Assembly: GCF_001896135.2 (NCBI RefSeq)
Contig: NZ_MPOH02000015.1
Coordinates: 928,523-976,063, forward strand
Length of the DNA: 47,541 nt
Source of the DNA: Streptomyces phaeoluteigriseus
GTDB taxonomy: Bacteria > Actinomycetota > Actinomycetes > Streptomycetales > Streptomycetaceae
Direction: 5' to 3'
The notes below the pieces were generated by a model that did not search any database, was not told the DNA's origin, and saw nothing but the letters and a program-made list of their open reading frames with translations. Every line of letters begins with the position of its first letter. Position 1 is the first letter of the stretch. The position numbers and the translations under genes were made by a program. Of the stretch, positions 15,227-24,124 are shown in pieces.

Positions 15227-15479
15227 TTCAAGCCTCATACCCGCCCAACGGGCCGTGCCGTTACGGCCGTTCCCTCGCCCCGACGGTTCATTCGTTCGAG
15301 TGAAGACACTCTTTTCGATGAAGGCGCGCCGGACGCGGAGTAGGCGGAGTACGCGTGCAACGCGAGGAGCCCCCCAGCTCCGGCCGCACCTCGGCCTCGG
15401 CCCCACGGGCCCCCGGCCTCCGGCCCTCCTGGAGAACGCCCGAACCGAGGAGTACGTTGCAAGAAGGAGTGGTGATCCG

Positions 15480-15746
15480 ATGCGTACGGGCAGTGAGCCG
15501 GTGACAGCGCGCAGTGCACTGAGGATGCGACTGTGGCTGAGTGTGTGGGGGCTGCTCTGGGCGATCTTCGGGGCGGTCGCGTTCGCGCTCGCGGGGCGTC
15601 CGGGATGGGTGATCGCCTGCGCGCTGCTGTGGCTGCTGATCACCGTCGACCTGTCGATGATCCTCAAGCACCTGCGGCAGGGACCGCACTATCAGCCGGG
15701 CCGTGACATCCCGCCCTACCGGCCGCCGGAGCGGCGCGGCCACTGA
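15480..15746 (+). CDS. DUF6343 small membrane protein
   Basis: 88 aa from ATG 15480 with AAGGAG ten bases upstream. Two membrane helices (LWLSVWGLLWAIFGAVAFAL and WVIACALLWLLITVDLSMIL) are followed by a short tail HLRQGPHYQPGRDIPPYRPP, which I recognise as the DUF6343 ending conserved in Streptomyces. The longer open frame from 14862 is the shadow of the opposite methyltransferase gene. Function unknown. It converges on the TPR gene, with tandem repeats between the two ends. Confidence 0.78.
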   Translation: MRTGSEPVTARSALRMRLWLSVWGLLWAIFGAVAFALAGRPGWVIACALLWLLITVDLSMILKHLRQGPHYQPGRDIPPYRPPERRGH

Positions 15747-15750
15747 GCGC

Positions 15751-15825
15751 GAGGCCTCAGGACTCGAAGCCTCGCGAGGCCTCAGGACTCGAAGCCTCGC
15801 GAGGCCTCAGGACTCGAAGCGTGCC
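15751..15825. repeat. 25-bp tandem repeat (x3) carrying a gene end and palindromes
   Basis: Three units of GCGAGGCCTCAGGACTCGAA plus GCCTC (third unit ends GCGTG). On the minus strand each contains the last codons and TGA of the TPR gene (TTC GAG TCC TGA), so the gene end has been copied twice downstream. Each junction makes the perfect 12-bp palindrome GCCTCGCGAGGC. The array lies in the 60-bp gap between two convergent genes and may act as terminator. Confidence 0.8.
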
Positions 15826-16187
15826 GCCTTCAAATACTGCGGGTTCGGATCCAGTGCGGCGGCCAGCCGGAAGTGCCGCTTGGCCTGGTCGGCGCGGCCC
15901 TGCCGCTCGTAGGTGCGGGCGAGCGCGAAATGGGCGAACGCGTTGTCCGGCTCGCGCTCCAGGACGATCGTGAACTCCAGCTCGGCGGGCCGTAGTTGCG
16001 CGGCGGCGAAGAAGGCACGCGCGCGCAGCAGCCGGGCGGCGGTGTTCTCGGGATACGCGGCGATGACACCGTCGAGCAGCTTCACCGCGCCCCGCGGATC
16101 CCGTGCGGCGAGCAGCTGCTCGGCCGCACGGAAGTCGATGACATGCGTCTCCGGACTGCGTCCGGTCGAACCGCTGGTATCGGGCAC
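15807..16187 (-). CDS. Tetratricopeptide-repeat protein
   Basis: 126 aa from a GTG with AAGGA seven bases upstream. Three degenerate TPR units fill residues 20-120: AAEQLLAARDPRGAVKLLDG, then NTAARLLRARAFFAAAQLRPAELEF, then NAFAHFALARTYERQGRADQAKRHFRLAAALDPNPQYL, with the A-x-A and Y/F-x-x-G-x-x-x-x-A spacing of the family. It is a short cytoplasmic scaffold protein; partners are unknown. Genes of this type sit beside coaE in other Streptomyces (from memory). Its 3' end, including the stop codon, is tandemly repeated. Confidence 0.85.
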   Translation of the reverse strand: MPDTSGSTGRSPETHVIDFRAAEQLLAARDPRGAVKLLDGVIAAYPENTAARLLRARAFFAAAQLRPAELEFTIVLEREPDNAFAHFALARTYERQGRADQAKRHFRLAAALDPNPQYLKAARFES

Positions 16188-16237
16188 GGAAAATTCCTTC
16201 CCTCACTCAGAGCGTTCAACGCGCGCGACGAGGGCCC

Positions 16238-16867
16238 CTATTCCTCGGACCGCGCCCCCGACCCCTCGGCTGTCCGCGCCCGGCGGACCAGCTCGGCCCA
16301 TACGTCCTTCACCCGTCGCTCCAGGTCAGGCAGCGGTACGTCGTTGTCGACGACGATGTCGGCGATCTGCCGACGCTGCTCGCGGGTCGCCTGGGCGGCC
16401 ATGCGCGCGCGGGCGTCCTCCTCGGTCATGCCCCGCAGCCGGACGAGCCGGTCGAGTTGGGTGGCGGGGTCGGCGTCGACCACGACCACGAGGTCGTAGA
16501 GGGGGGCGAGCCCGTTCTCGGTGAGGAGGGGGACGTCGTGGACGACGACGGCGTCGTCCAGGGCGGCGGTCTCCAGTTCGCGGGAGCGGGCGCCGACGAG
16601 GGGATGCACGATCGCGTTGAGCGCGGCCAGCCTGTCGGGGTCGGCGAAGACGATCGAGCCGAGCTTCGGGCGGTCGAGGCTGCCGTCCTCGGCGAGGACG
16701 CCCTCCCCGAACGCCTCGACGACCGCCGCGAGACCGGGCGTCCCCGGTGCGACGACCTCGCGCGCGATGCGGTCCGCGTCGATCAGTACGGCGCCGCACA
16801 CGACGAGCAGCCGGGACACCTCGCTCTTGCCGGCGCCGATCCCACCGGTCAGGCCCACCTTCAACAT
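16238..16867 (-). CDS. coaE: Dephospho-CoA kinase
   Basis: 209 aa from ATG 16867; an in-frame codon 30 bases upstream is less likely. GLTGGIGAGKSEVSRLL is the P-loop at the very N-terminus. LIDADRIAREVVAPGTPGL is the CoaE DADxxxR motif, and GMTEEDARARMAAQATREQR is the lid and adenine region. It phosphorylates the 3'-OH of dephospho-CoA, the last step of CoA synthesis, in the cytoplasm. The ending RARTAEGSGARSEE is a normal actinomycete extension. No frameshift is visible. Confidence 0.95.
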   Translation of the reverse strand: MLKVGLTGGIGAGKSEVSRLLVVCGAVLIDADRIAREVVAPGTPGLAAVVEAFGEGVLAEDGSLDRPKLGSIVFADPDRLAALNAIVHPLVGARSRELETAALDDAVVVHDVPLLTENGLAPLYDLVVVVDADPATQLDRLVRLRGMTEEDARARMAAQATREQRRQIADIVVDNDVPLPDLERRVKDVWAELVRRARTAEGSGARSEE

Positions 16868-16880
16868 GACGGCAAGCTTA

Positions 16881-16913
16881 GGGTCTGCCGCCGGCACAGC
16901 CCACGGCAGACCC
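16881..16913 (-). terminator. Hairpin downstream of the PAC2 gene
   Basis: GGGTCTGCCG (16881-16890) pairs perfectly with CGGCAGACCC (16904-16913) across a 13-nt loop. It lies between the end of the PAC2 gene (16979) and the start of coaE (16867), both on the minus strand, so it may end or attenuate PAC2 transcription ahead of coaE. Confidence 0.5.
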
Positions 16914-16978
16914 CAGACGACAGACGACAGATCCCAGGCCCGAGACCGCGGGCTAGGGACCCTGGATCCCCGAGGCGC

Positions 16979-17916
16979 TCAGCCCTCGCCTTCCCGTTCG
17001 GCGAGGAACTTCTCGAACTCCCGCCCGATCTCGTCGGCGGACGGGATGTCGACGGGCTCCGCGAGCATGTTGCCGCGCGTCTCGGCGCCCGCGGCGGCGT
17101 CGTACTGGTGCTCCAGGCCCTGGACGAGGGCGGTCAGCTCCTCGTCGCCCTCCTGGACCTGGCGGTCGATCTCGGTCTGCGTGCGGTGCGCGTCCGTGCG
17201 CAGGGCGTGCGCGATGCTCGGCAGGACCAGTCCGGTGGCGGCCGTGATGGCCTCCAGAACGGTCAGCGCGGCGTCCGGGTACGCGGAACGCGCGATGTAG
17301 TGCGGCACGTGCGCGGCGACGCCCAGGATGTCGTGTCCGGCCTCCATGAGGCGGTACTCGACGAGGGCCTCGGCGCTGCCGGGGACCTGAGCCTCCTCGA
17401 AGGGGCTGCGCTGGCCCGGGACGAGGTCGGTGCGGTTGCCGTGCGGGGTGAGGCCCACCGGGCGGGTGTGCGGGACGCCCATCGGGATGCCGTGGAAGTT
17501 CACCGACAGGCGGACGCCGAGGCGCTCCACGATCTGCTTAACCGCCACGGCGAAACGCTCCCACTCGACGTCCGGCTCGGGGCCGGACAGCAGCAGGAAG
17601 GGTGCTCCGGTGGCGTCCTGGACGAGCCTGACCTCGATGGTCGCTCCTCGTACTCGGTCCACCGGTCGCGCTGGAACGTCAGCAGCGGGCGGCGGGCGCG
17701 GTAGTCCACCAGTCGGTCGTGGTCGAAGCGGGCGACGACCTGGTGGGGCAGCGAGTCGAGCAGCCGGTCGACGATCTGGTCACCGGTCTCACCCGCGTCG
17801 ATGTATCCGTCGAAGTGGTAGAGCATGACAAGTCCGGCCGACTCCTGGGCGAGCGCCATGTCGACGACAGCCAGCCCCTTCGGCTCCCATGCGTACAAAC
17901 CCTGCGGATCAAGCAC
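16979..17916 (-). CDS. PAC2 family protein, frameshifted near 17645
   Basis: Start is GTG 17916 with GGAG eight bases upstream. The N-terminal part, LDPQGLYAWEPKGLAVVDMA and YHFDGYIDAGETGDQIVDRL, continues to LLTFQRDRWTEYEE, where the frame breaks. It resumes as ATIEVRLVQDATGAPFLLLS and runs to EFEKFLAEREGEG. One missing G (GAGGAGGCGACC expected) explains the break; repaired length is about 312 aa, normal for actinobacterial PAC2 (proteasome assembly chaperone-like, PF09754) proteins. The GPEPDVEWERF and FHGIPMGVPHTRP segments are typical. Function is unproven in bacteria, but proteasome-bearing actinomycetes all carry it. The break may be an assembly error. Confidence 0.85.
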
Positions 17917-18027
17917 TTGGACCGCTCCTCCTCGTGTTCGTACTGCACAACGCCCCGCAGGGCGTGGGCATTCCCGGCCCACGCCCCTGATCAGGTGACT
18001 TCGTGCGGCCCCCTCATGACGGCCGCG

Positions 18028-18522
18028 TCAGGAAGCCGGCACGCGCGCGTGGAGGCCGGTCACGGCCCGGCGTGCGGAGGTGAACGCGCCGTGCTGCCGG
18101 GCGTCGGTGCGGCTGAGCCGGTCACCGGCGAAGTGGACGCGTCCGGTGGGCTCGTCGAGCGGCTCGGAGCGAGGGGCGTCGGTCCCGCCGGGCGGGTCGT
18201 GCCAGGCGCCTTCGAGGGACGGTGTCTGGCGCCAGTGGTGCGAGAAGGTGGAAGGCGAGTTCGGTGCGGTACTTCGTTCGTAGGCGGCGGTGAGGCCGGT
18301 GATGCCGCCTCCGACGACGACGTGGGAGGCCCTGCGGCCGGTGAGATGGAAGCCGCCGGTGCCGGGGGCGCGGAAGGGTGTCCCGTGCGGGGCCGCCTGT
18401 GCGGTGGGGGCCAGGCCGAGGGCGCCCATAGTGGCGAACACGGTCCCGACGCCGCCGGTGAGGCCGACGTTCCGCAGATACGTCCGCCGGCTCGTTCCCG
18501 ACCCGTGCTGAGGCTGCGCCAT
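18028..18522 (-). pseudogene. Flavin amine oxidase gene with its middle deleted
   Basis: 164 codons remain open. The start has GGGGAG seven bases upstream and a Tat signal (SRRTYLRNVGLTGGVGTVFA). Then comes the FAD-binding start SHVVVGGGITGLTAAYE. About 20 residues later the sequence jumps to FSHHW and then EPTGRVHFAGDRLSRTDARQ, HGAFTSARRAV, the C-terminal FAD-binding motif of monoamine/L-amino-acid oxidases. The intact family is about 450-600 aa, so roughly two thirds, including the substrate domain, is missing. An exported dead remnant is most likely. A CACGCGCGCGTG copy lies near its stop (18040-18051). Confidence 0.75.
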
Positions 18523-18664
18523 GGCTGGGCTCCCCTTCGATCCTGAACGAAGACCGGGGAAGCGTCCCAGCGCCGGGTTACGGCCCGTCAGCTACTCATG
18601 TATCTCGCACGTTTCTTCCCGCGCGGCTCTGCGGGGAAGGCTCGCCCCAGCGCCCGGGACAGCA

Positions 18665-18700
18665 CTGAGGGCCCGCACCTCGAAAGGTGCGGGCCCTCAG
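18665..18700 (-). terminator. rpsA terminator, 16-bp perfect stem
   Basis: CTGAGGGCCCGCACCT (18665-18680) pairs without mismatch with AGGTGCGGGCCCTCAG (18685-18700) around a CGAA tetraloop (GNRA-like on the minus strand as TTCG). It lies 25 bp past the rpsA stop codon. A UUCG-type tetraloop on a 16-bp G+C-rich stem is a very strong terminator. Confidence 0.85.
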
Positions 18701-18725
18701 TCATGAGCTAGTGCTCAGTGGGCGT

Positions 18726-20240
18726 TCAGCTCTGCCCACCGGCCAGCTTCTCGCGGAGCGCGGCAAGCGCCTCGTCCGAAGCGAGGGCACCAGAGGTGTC
18801 CGCACCCTCGGAGGAGTACGAGCCACCGCCGCCGCCACCACCGCTACCACCGGACGCGGCCGGAGCGGCAGCCTCGCCGCCCTCGGCTGCAGCGGCAGCG
18901 TCGGCCTCGCGGGACTTGATGACCTGCTGCTGGTGCTGCTCGAAGCGCTGCTGCGCCTCGGCGTACTGGGTCTCCCACACCTCACGCTGGGACTCGAAGC
19001 CCTCGAGCCAGTCGTTGGTCTCGGGGTCGAAGCCCTCGGGGTAGATGTAGTTGCCCTGGTCGTCGTACGACGCGGCCATGCCGTACAGCGTCGGGTCGAA
19101 CTCGACCGAGGCCGGGTCGCCACCGAAGGCCTCGTTGGCCTGCTTCAGCGAGAGGCTGATGCGACGGCGCTCGAGGTCGATGTCGATGACCTTGACGAAG
19201 ATCTCGTCGTTGACCTGGACGACCTGCTCCGGGATCTCCACGTGGCGCTCGGCCAGCTCGGAGATGTGGACCAGACCCTCGATGCCCTCGTCCACGCGGA
19301 CGAACGCACCGAACGGCACCAGCTTCGTGACCTTGCCGGGCACGACCTGGCCGATCTGGTGGGTGCGGGCGAACTGCTGCCACGGGTCTTCCTGGGTCGC
19401 CTTCAGCGACAGGGAGACACGCTCGCGGTCCATGTCCACGTCGAGAACCTCGACGGTGACTTCCTGGCCGACCTCGACAACCTCGGAGGGGTGGTCGATG
19501 TGCTTCCAGGAGAGCTCGGAGACGTGCACCAGGCCGTCGACGCCACCCAGGTCCACGAAGGCACCGAAGTTGACGATCGAGGACACGACGCCGGAGCGGA
19601 CCTGACCCTTCTGGAGGGTGGTGAGGAACGTCTGGCGAACCTCGGACTGGGTCTGCTCCAGCCAGGCACGGCGGGACAGGACCACGTTGTTGCGGTTCTT
19701 GTCCAGCTCGATGATCTTGGCCTCGAGCTCCTTGCCCACGTAGGGCTGGAGGTCGCGGACACGGCGCATCTCGACGAGGGAAGCCGGCAGGAAGCCACGG
19801 AGGCCGATGTCGAGGATGAGACCACCCTTGACGACCTCGATGACGGTACCGGTGACGATGCCGTCCTCTTCCTTGATCTTCTCGATGGTGCCCCATGCAC
19901 GCTCGTACTGAGCGCGCTTCTTCGAGAGGATCAGGCGGCCTTCCTTGTCCTCCTTCTGGAGAACGAGGGCCTCGATCTCGTCGCCGACGGCGACCACGTC
20001 GTTCGGGTCGACGTCGTGCTTGATCGAGAGCTCGCGGCTCGGGATGACACCTTCGGTCTTGTAACCGATGTCGAGCAGGACCTCGTCCCGGTCGACCTTC
20101 ACGATGACGCCGTCGACGATGTCGCCGTCGTTGAAGTACTTGATCGTCTCGTCGATCGCGGCGAGGAAAGCTTCCTCGTTACCGATGTCGTTGACCGCAA
20201 CCTGCGGGGTGGTGGCGGTGGTCTCGGTGCTGCTCGTCAT
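18726..20240 (-). CDS. rpsA: 30S ribosomal protein S1
   Basis: 504 aa. Four S1 RNA-binding domains follow an N-terminal linker: GDIVDGVIVKVDRDEVLLDI, then GIVTGTVIEVVKGGLILDIG, GQVRSGVVSSIVNFGAFVDL and GQVVPGKVTKLVPFGAFVRV, each closing with a VSLSLK/ISLSLK-type strand. Six domains occur in Gram-negatives; four is normal for actinobacteria. The last 130 residues are acidic and Gln-rich, ending in a Gly/Ser/Ala linker and a conserved helix ALASDEALAALREKLAGG. It binds mRNA at the ribosome for initiation and is essential. A near-consensus promoter lies about 200 bp upstream, leaving a long leader that could carry autoregulation. Confidence 0.97.
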   Translation of the reverse strand: MTSSTETTATTPQVAVNDIGNEEAFLAAIDETIKYFNDGDIVDGVIVKVDRDEVLLDIGYKTEGVIPSRELSIKHDVDPNDVVAVGDEIEALVLQKEDKEGRLILSKKRAQYERAWGTIEKIKEEDGIVTGTVIEVVKGGLILDIGLRGFLPASLVEMRRVRDLQPYVGKELEAKIIELDKNRNNVVLSRRAWLEQTQSEVRQTFLTTLQKGQVRSGVVSSIVNFGAFVDLGGVDGLVHVSELSWKHIDHPSEVVEVGQEVTVEVLDVDMDRERVSLSLKATQEDPWQQFARTHQIGQVVPGKVTKLVPFGAFVRVDEGIEGLVHISELAERHVEIPEQVVQVNDEIFVKVIDIDLERRRISLSLKQANEAFGGDPASVEFDPTLYGMAASYDDQGNYIYPEGFDPETNDWLEGFESQREVWETQYAEAQQRFEQHQQQVIKSREADAAAAAEGGEAAAPAASGGSGGGGGGGSYSSEGADTSGALASDEALAALREKLAGGQS

Positions 20241-20441
20241 GTGGGAAAGGGCTCCGGTACGGACAGAGAGTCGTAGGTACTGCTTACGCCGGGAGCCCGT
20301 TTCGCTCTGCAGAAGGCCGGACAGCCAAGGAAGCGCCTCACCGGAGAACGGCTACGACGCCTCGACAACCGAGGGGACATACATACAGATGCGAGCGCGA
20401 CCTGCTACGTCTGAGGTGCGCAGGCCCGCAGCGCAACTTGT

Positions 20442-20470
20442 AGCATACGGGGGCAGCCGAGCAGGGTCAA
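20442..20470 (-). promoter_or_regulatory. rpsA promoter, sigma-HrdB type
   Basis: On the minus strand TTGACC (20470-20465), a 17-bp spacer, then TATGCT (20447-20442): close to the TTGACN-N17-TANNNT consensus of the main Streptomyces sigma factor. Transcription would start near 20435 and give a leader of about 195 nt before rpsA. The 447-bp gap 20241-20687 otherwise holds no gene. Confidence 0.75.
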
Positions 20471-20687
20471 TGCGCGAAGGCGCACACCCGGGGCGGATCG
20501 CCCCAATACCGGCACACAACCTCTCTTCCGAGGCCACGCAGGCCGCGGGACGGCCCTCTCGGGAACACCGTGACGGCGCCTCCCGAGGCGGGTTGGACGG
20601 AAGAGTACGACGAGGGAGCCGATCATCCAAGAGCCCGTATCGTCCGAGCCGACGTCCGAGCCGGAGGCCACCCGCCGCGCGGCCGGT

Positions 20688-21446
20688 GTGGCGGAGAGCG
20701 CCCGCGCCAACCGCGGCTGGTGGGACCGCAACGCGGACGAGTACCAGATCGAGCACGGCACGTTCCTCGGCGACGACCGCTTCGTGTGGGGTCCCGAGGG
20801 CCTGGACGAGGTGGAGGCCGAGCTCCTCGGCCCACCGGAGGACCTGAAGGGGAAGGCGGTCCTGGAGATCGGGGCCGGCGCGGCCCAGTGCGCGCGCTGG
20901 CTGGCCGTCCAGGGGGCCCGTCCGGTCGCCCTGGACGTCTCCCACCGCCAGCTCCAGCACGCGCTGCGGATCGGCGCGGCGTTCCCGCTGGTGTGCGCCG
21001 ACGCGGCCGTCCTGCCGTTCGCGGACGGTTCCTTCGACCTGGCCTGCTCGGCGTACGGGGCGCTGCCCTTCGTCGCCGAGCCGGTGCTGGTCCTGAAGGA
21101 GGTGCGCCGGGTGCTGCGGCCGGGCGGGCGTTTCGTCTTCTCGGTGACCCATCCGATCCGCTGGGCCTTCCCGGACGAGCCGGGCCCCGAGGGCCTGTCC
21201 GTCGCCTCGTCGTACTTCGACCGCACGCCGTACGTCGAGCAGGACGACGAGGGCCGGGCGGTGTACGTCGAGCACCACCGGACGATCGGCGACCGGGTCC
21301 GTGACGTCGTGGCGGGGGGCTTCCGGCTGGTGGACCTCGTCGAGCCGGAGTGGCCGGTCTGGAACACGGCGGAGTGGGGCGGCTGGTCACCGCTGCGCGG
21401 CGGTCTGATCCCGGGCACGGCGATCTTCGTCTGCGAGCGGGACTAG
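20688..21446 (+). CDS. Class I SAM-dependent methyltransferase
   Basis: 252 aa from GTG 20688. The frame continues upstream to about 20633 without an ATG, GTG or TTG, so the N-terminus is uncertain. GKAVLEIGAGAAQCARWLAV is motif I, PVALDVSHRQLQHA the acidic motif, FADGSFDLACSAYGALPFV motif IV and VLRPGGRFVFSVTHPIRWAF the family's typical motif VI. The N-terminal NRGWWDRNADEYQIEHGTFL block is characteristic of a conserved actinomycete methyltransferase next to rpsA. The closing strand is WGGWSPLRGGLIPGTAIFVC. The substrate is unknown. It is divergent from rpsA. Confidence 0.87.
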   Translation: MAESARANRGWWDRNADEYQIEHGTFLGDDRFVWGPEGLDEVEAELLGPPEDLKGKAVLEIGAGAAQCARWLAVQGARPVALDVSHRQLQHALRIGAAFPLVCADAAVLPFADGSFDLACSAYGALPFVAEPVLVLKEVRRVLRPGGRFVFSVTHPIRWAFPDEPGPEGLSVASSYFDRTPYVEQDDEGRAVYVEHHRTIGDRVRDVVAGGFRLVDLVEPEWPVWNTAEWGGWSPLRGGLIPGTAIFVCERD

Positions 21447-21481
21447 TCCGGGCAGCCCCTTCGTCCTTTTCATTGGTCCTA

Positions 21482-21517
21482 GCACGCACGCACGCGCGTA
21501 AAGGCGTGCGTGCGTGC
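21482..21517. terminator. 14-bp perfect hairpin between methyltransferase and hrpB
   Basis: GCACGCACGCACGC (21482-21495) and GCGTGCGTGCGTGC (21504-21517) pair perfectly around an 8-nt loop. It follows the methyltransferase stop by 35 bp and is on the path to hrpB, so it is the likely terminator of the former. The arms are simple GCAC repeats. Two further alternating CG tracts (about 21529-21536, 21551-21562) follow. Confidence 0.65.
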
Positions 21518-21599
21518 AAGGAGCCGGTACGCGCGTGCGTGGGTACTTCTGTACGCGCGCGTGTCTGGGTGCTTCCCCTGGCGTACGACACTGGGTGGC

Positions 21600-24124
21600 G
21601 TGATCCGTTACGACGCCCTGGACGCGCTGCCCGTACGGGCCGCCCTGCCCGCGCTGCACGACGCCCTGGCCGGGCAGGGGACCGCCGTGCTGGCGGCGCC
21701 GCCCGGCACCGGGAAGACGACGCTGGTGCCGCTGGCGCTGGCCGGGCTGGTGGGCGAGGGGCCGGTGCGGCGGGTGGTCGTGGCGGAGCCGCGGCGGATC
21801 GCGGCGCGGGCGGCGGCCCGGCGGATGGCGTGGCTGCTCGGTGAGCGGACCGGGGAGAGCGTCGGGTACACGGTGCGCGGCGAGCGCGTCGTCGGGCGGC
21901 ACACACGCGTGGAGGTCGTCACCACCGGTGTGCTGCTCCAGCGTCTCCAGCGCGACCAGGAGCTGACCGGGGTCGACGTGGTGGTGCTGGACGAGTGCCA
22001 CGAGCGGCATCTGGACGCGGACACGGCCGCGGCCTTCCTGTGGGACGTGCGCGAGACGCTCCGCCCCGAACTGGGGCTGGTCGCCGCGTCGGCGACGACC
22101 GACACGGAGAGCTGGTCCCGGTTGCTGGGCGGTGCGCCGGTGGTCGAGGCCCACGGGTCGTCGTACGACGTCGAGGTGGTGTGGGTGCCTCCGGTCCGGC
22201 CGGTACGGCCGCCGCACGGCATGTGGGTGGATCAGGCGCTGCTCGCGCATGTCGCGTCGGTGGTGCGGCGGGCGCTGGAGGAGCGGTCGGGGGACGTGCT
22301 GTGCTTCCTGCCGGGGGTCGGGGAGATCGCACGGGTCGCGGGTTGGCTCGGGGACCTGGGCGGGGTGGACGTGCTCCAGGTGCACGGTCGGGCGCCGGCC
22401 GCGGTGCAGGACGCGGTGCTGGCTCCGGGGGAGCGTCGCCGGGTGGTCCTGGCGACGTCGGTCGCCGAGTCGTCGCTGACGGTGCCGGGCGTGCGGGTCG
22501 TCGTCGACTCGGGACTGGCGCGGGAGCCGCGGGTGGACCACGCGCGCGGGCTGAGCGCGCTGGCGACGGTTCGGGCGTCCCTCGCGGCGGGACGGCAGCG
22601 GGCCGGCCGGGCCGGGCGTGAGGCGCCGGGCACGGTGTACCGGTGCTGGGCGGAGGCGGAGAACGCCCGTCTGCCGCGTTTCCCGTCGCCGGAGATCAAG
22701 GTGGCCGATCTGACGGCGTTCGCCCTCCAGGCGGCCTGCTGGGGCGATCCCGGGGCGTCCGGGCTCGCGCTGCTGGACCCTCCGCCGGGCGGGGCGTGGC
22801 GGCGGCGGGCCGGCTGCTGAGGGCGGTCGGGGCGGTGGATGCGGCGGGCCGGGCCACGGAGCGCGGGGTGCGGCTGACGCGGGCCGGGCTGCACCCGCGG
22901 CTGGGCCGGGCGCTGCTCGACGGGGCGTCGCTGATCGGGGCGGAGCGGGCCGCGGAGGTGGTCGCGCTGCTCAGCGAGGAGGCTCCGCGGGAGTACGGCG
23001 ACGACCTCGCGGCGGCCCTGCGCGCCGCCCGGCGCGGCGGGGACGCGTACGCGGGGCGCTGGCGGACGGAGGTACGGCGGCTGCGGGCCGTGGCGGCGGA
23101 GTTCTCCGGCCCGGCGGAGGGGGCCGTCGCGGGTCCTTCCGCACTGGCGCGCGAGGAGGGCCGGGTCGGTGTCGTCGCGGCCCTCGCCTTCCCGGAGCGG
23201 GTCGCCAGGGCCGACGGCGGTTCCTGCCTCATGGTGTCCGGGACGCGGGCCGAGGTGCGTGACGGGTCGGCGCTGCGCGGCGCCCCGTGGCTCGCGGTCG
23301 CCGTCGCCGACCGGCCCGTCGGCAAGGGGCACGCGCGCGTGCAGCTCGCGGCGGTCGTCGACGAGGAGGTCGCCCGGTTCGCGGCCGGCACGCTGCTCGA
23401 CACCCGCGAGAAGGTCCACTGGTCCGAGGGGGACGTGGTGGCCCGGCGGGTCGAGCGGCTCGGCGCCGTGGAGCTGGCGGCGCGGCCGCTGCGGGACGCC
23501 GACGCCGGACTCGTACGGGAGGCGCTGCTCGAGGGGCTGCGGGAGGAGGGGCCGGGGTTGCTGCGGTGGTCGGCGGAGGCGCGGGTGCTGCGGCAGCGAC
23601 TGGCTTTCCTGAGGGCGCGTCTCGGGGAGCCGTGGCCGGACGTCTCCGACGCGGCGCTGCACGCGCGCGTGGACGAGTGGCTGGAACCCGAGCTGAGCCG
23701 GGCCCGGCGGCGCGGCGACCTGGCGCGGATCGACGCCGGGAAGGCGCTCGCGCGGCTGCTTCCCTGGGCGTCCGGGGAGGCGGCACGGCTGGACGAGCTG
23801 GCGCCGGAGCGGATCACGGTGCCGAGCGGGTCCGGAATCCGGATCGACTACGCCGACCCCGGACAGCCGGTGCTGGCGGTGAAGCTCCAGGAGATGTTCG
23901 GGCTCCAGGAGTCGCCGCGCGTGGCGGGGGTGCCGCTGCTGGTGCACCTGCTGTCCCCCGCCGGACGGCCCGCCGCCGTGACCGCCGACCTCGCCTCCTT
24001 CTGGAAGGACGGCTACAAGGGCGTACGGGCGGAACTGCGGGGCCGCTATCCCAAGCATCCGTGGCCGGAGGACCCGGCCGGTGCCCAGCCGACCCGGCAC
24101 ACCAATGCGCGGCTCAGGCGGTGA
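21600..24124 (+). CDS. hrpB: ATP-dependent helicase HrpB, frameshifted near 22795
   Basis: GTG 21600 begins VIRYDALDALPVRAALPALH. Walker A is VLAAPPGTGKTTLVPLALAG, motif II is DECH (VVVLDECHERHLDAD), motif III SAT is SATTDTESW, and motif VI is AGRQRAGRAGREAPGTVYRC. After GLALLDPPPGGA the frame breaks; the next frame continues AAAGRLLRAVGAVDAAGRAT. The end is the HrpB C-terminal domain: WKDGYKGVRAELRGRYPKHP then WPEDP-AQPTRHTNARLRR. One missing base before GTGGCGGCG explains it; repaired length is about 841 aa, normal for HrpB. These DEAH-box proteins act on RNA or RNA-protein complexes; the bacterial role is unclear. The 3' end overlaps the opposite DUF3068 gene by 11 bp. Confidence 0.9.

Noticed and set aside
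20630..20687. Upstream extension of the methyltransferase from an ATC codon
   Set aside because: The frame is open, but no accepted start codon lies in it, and ATC starts are very rare, so GTG 20688 was kept with low certainty.
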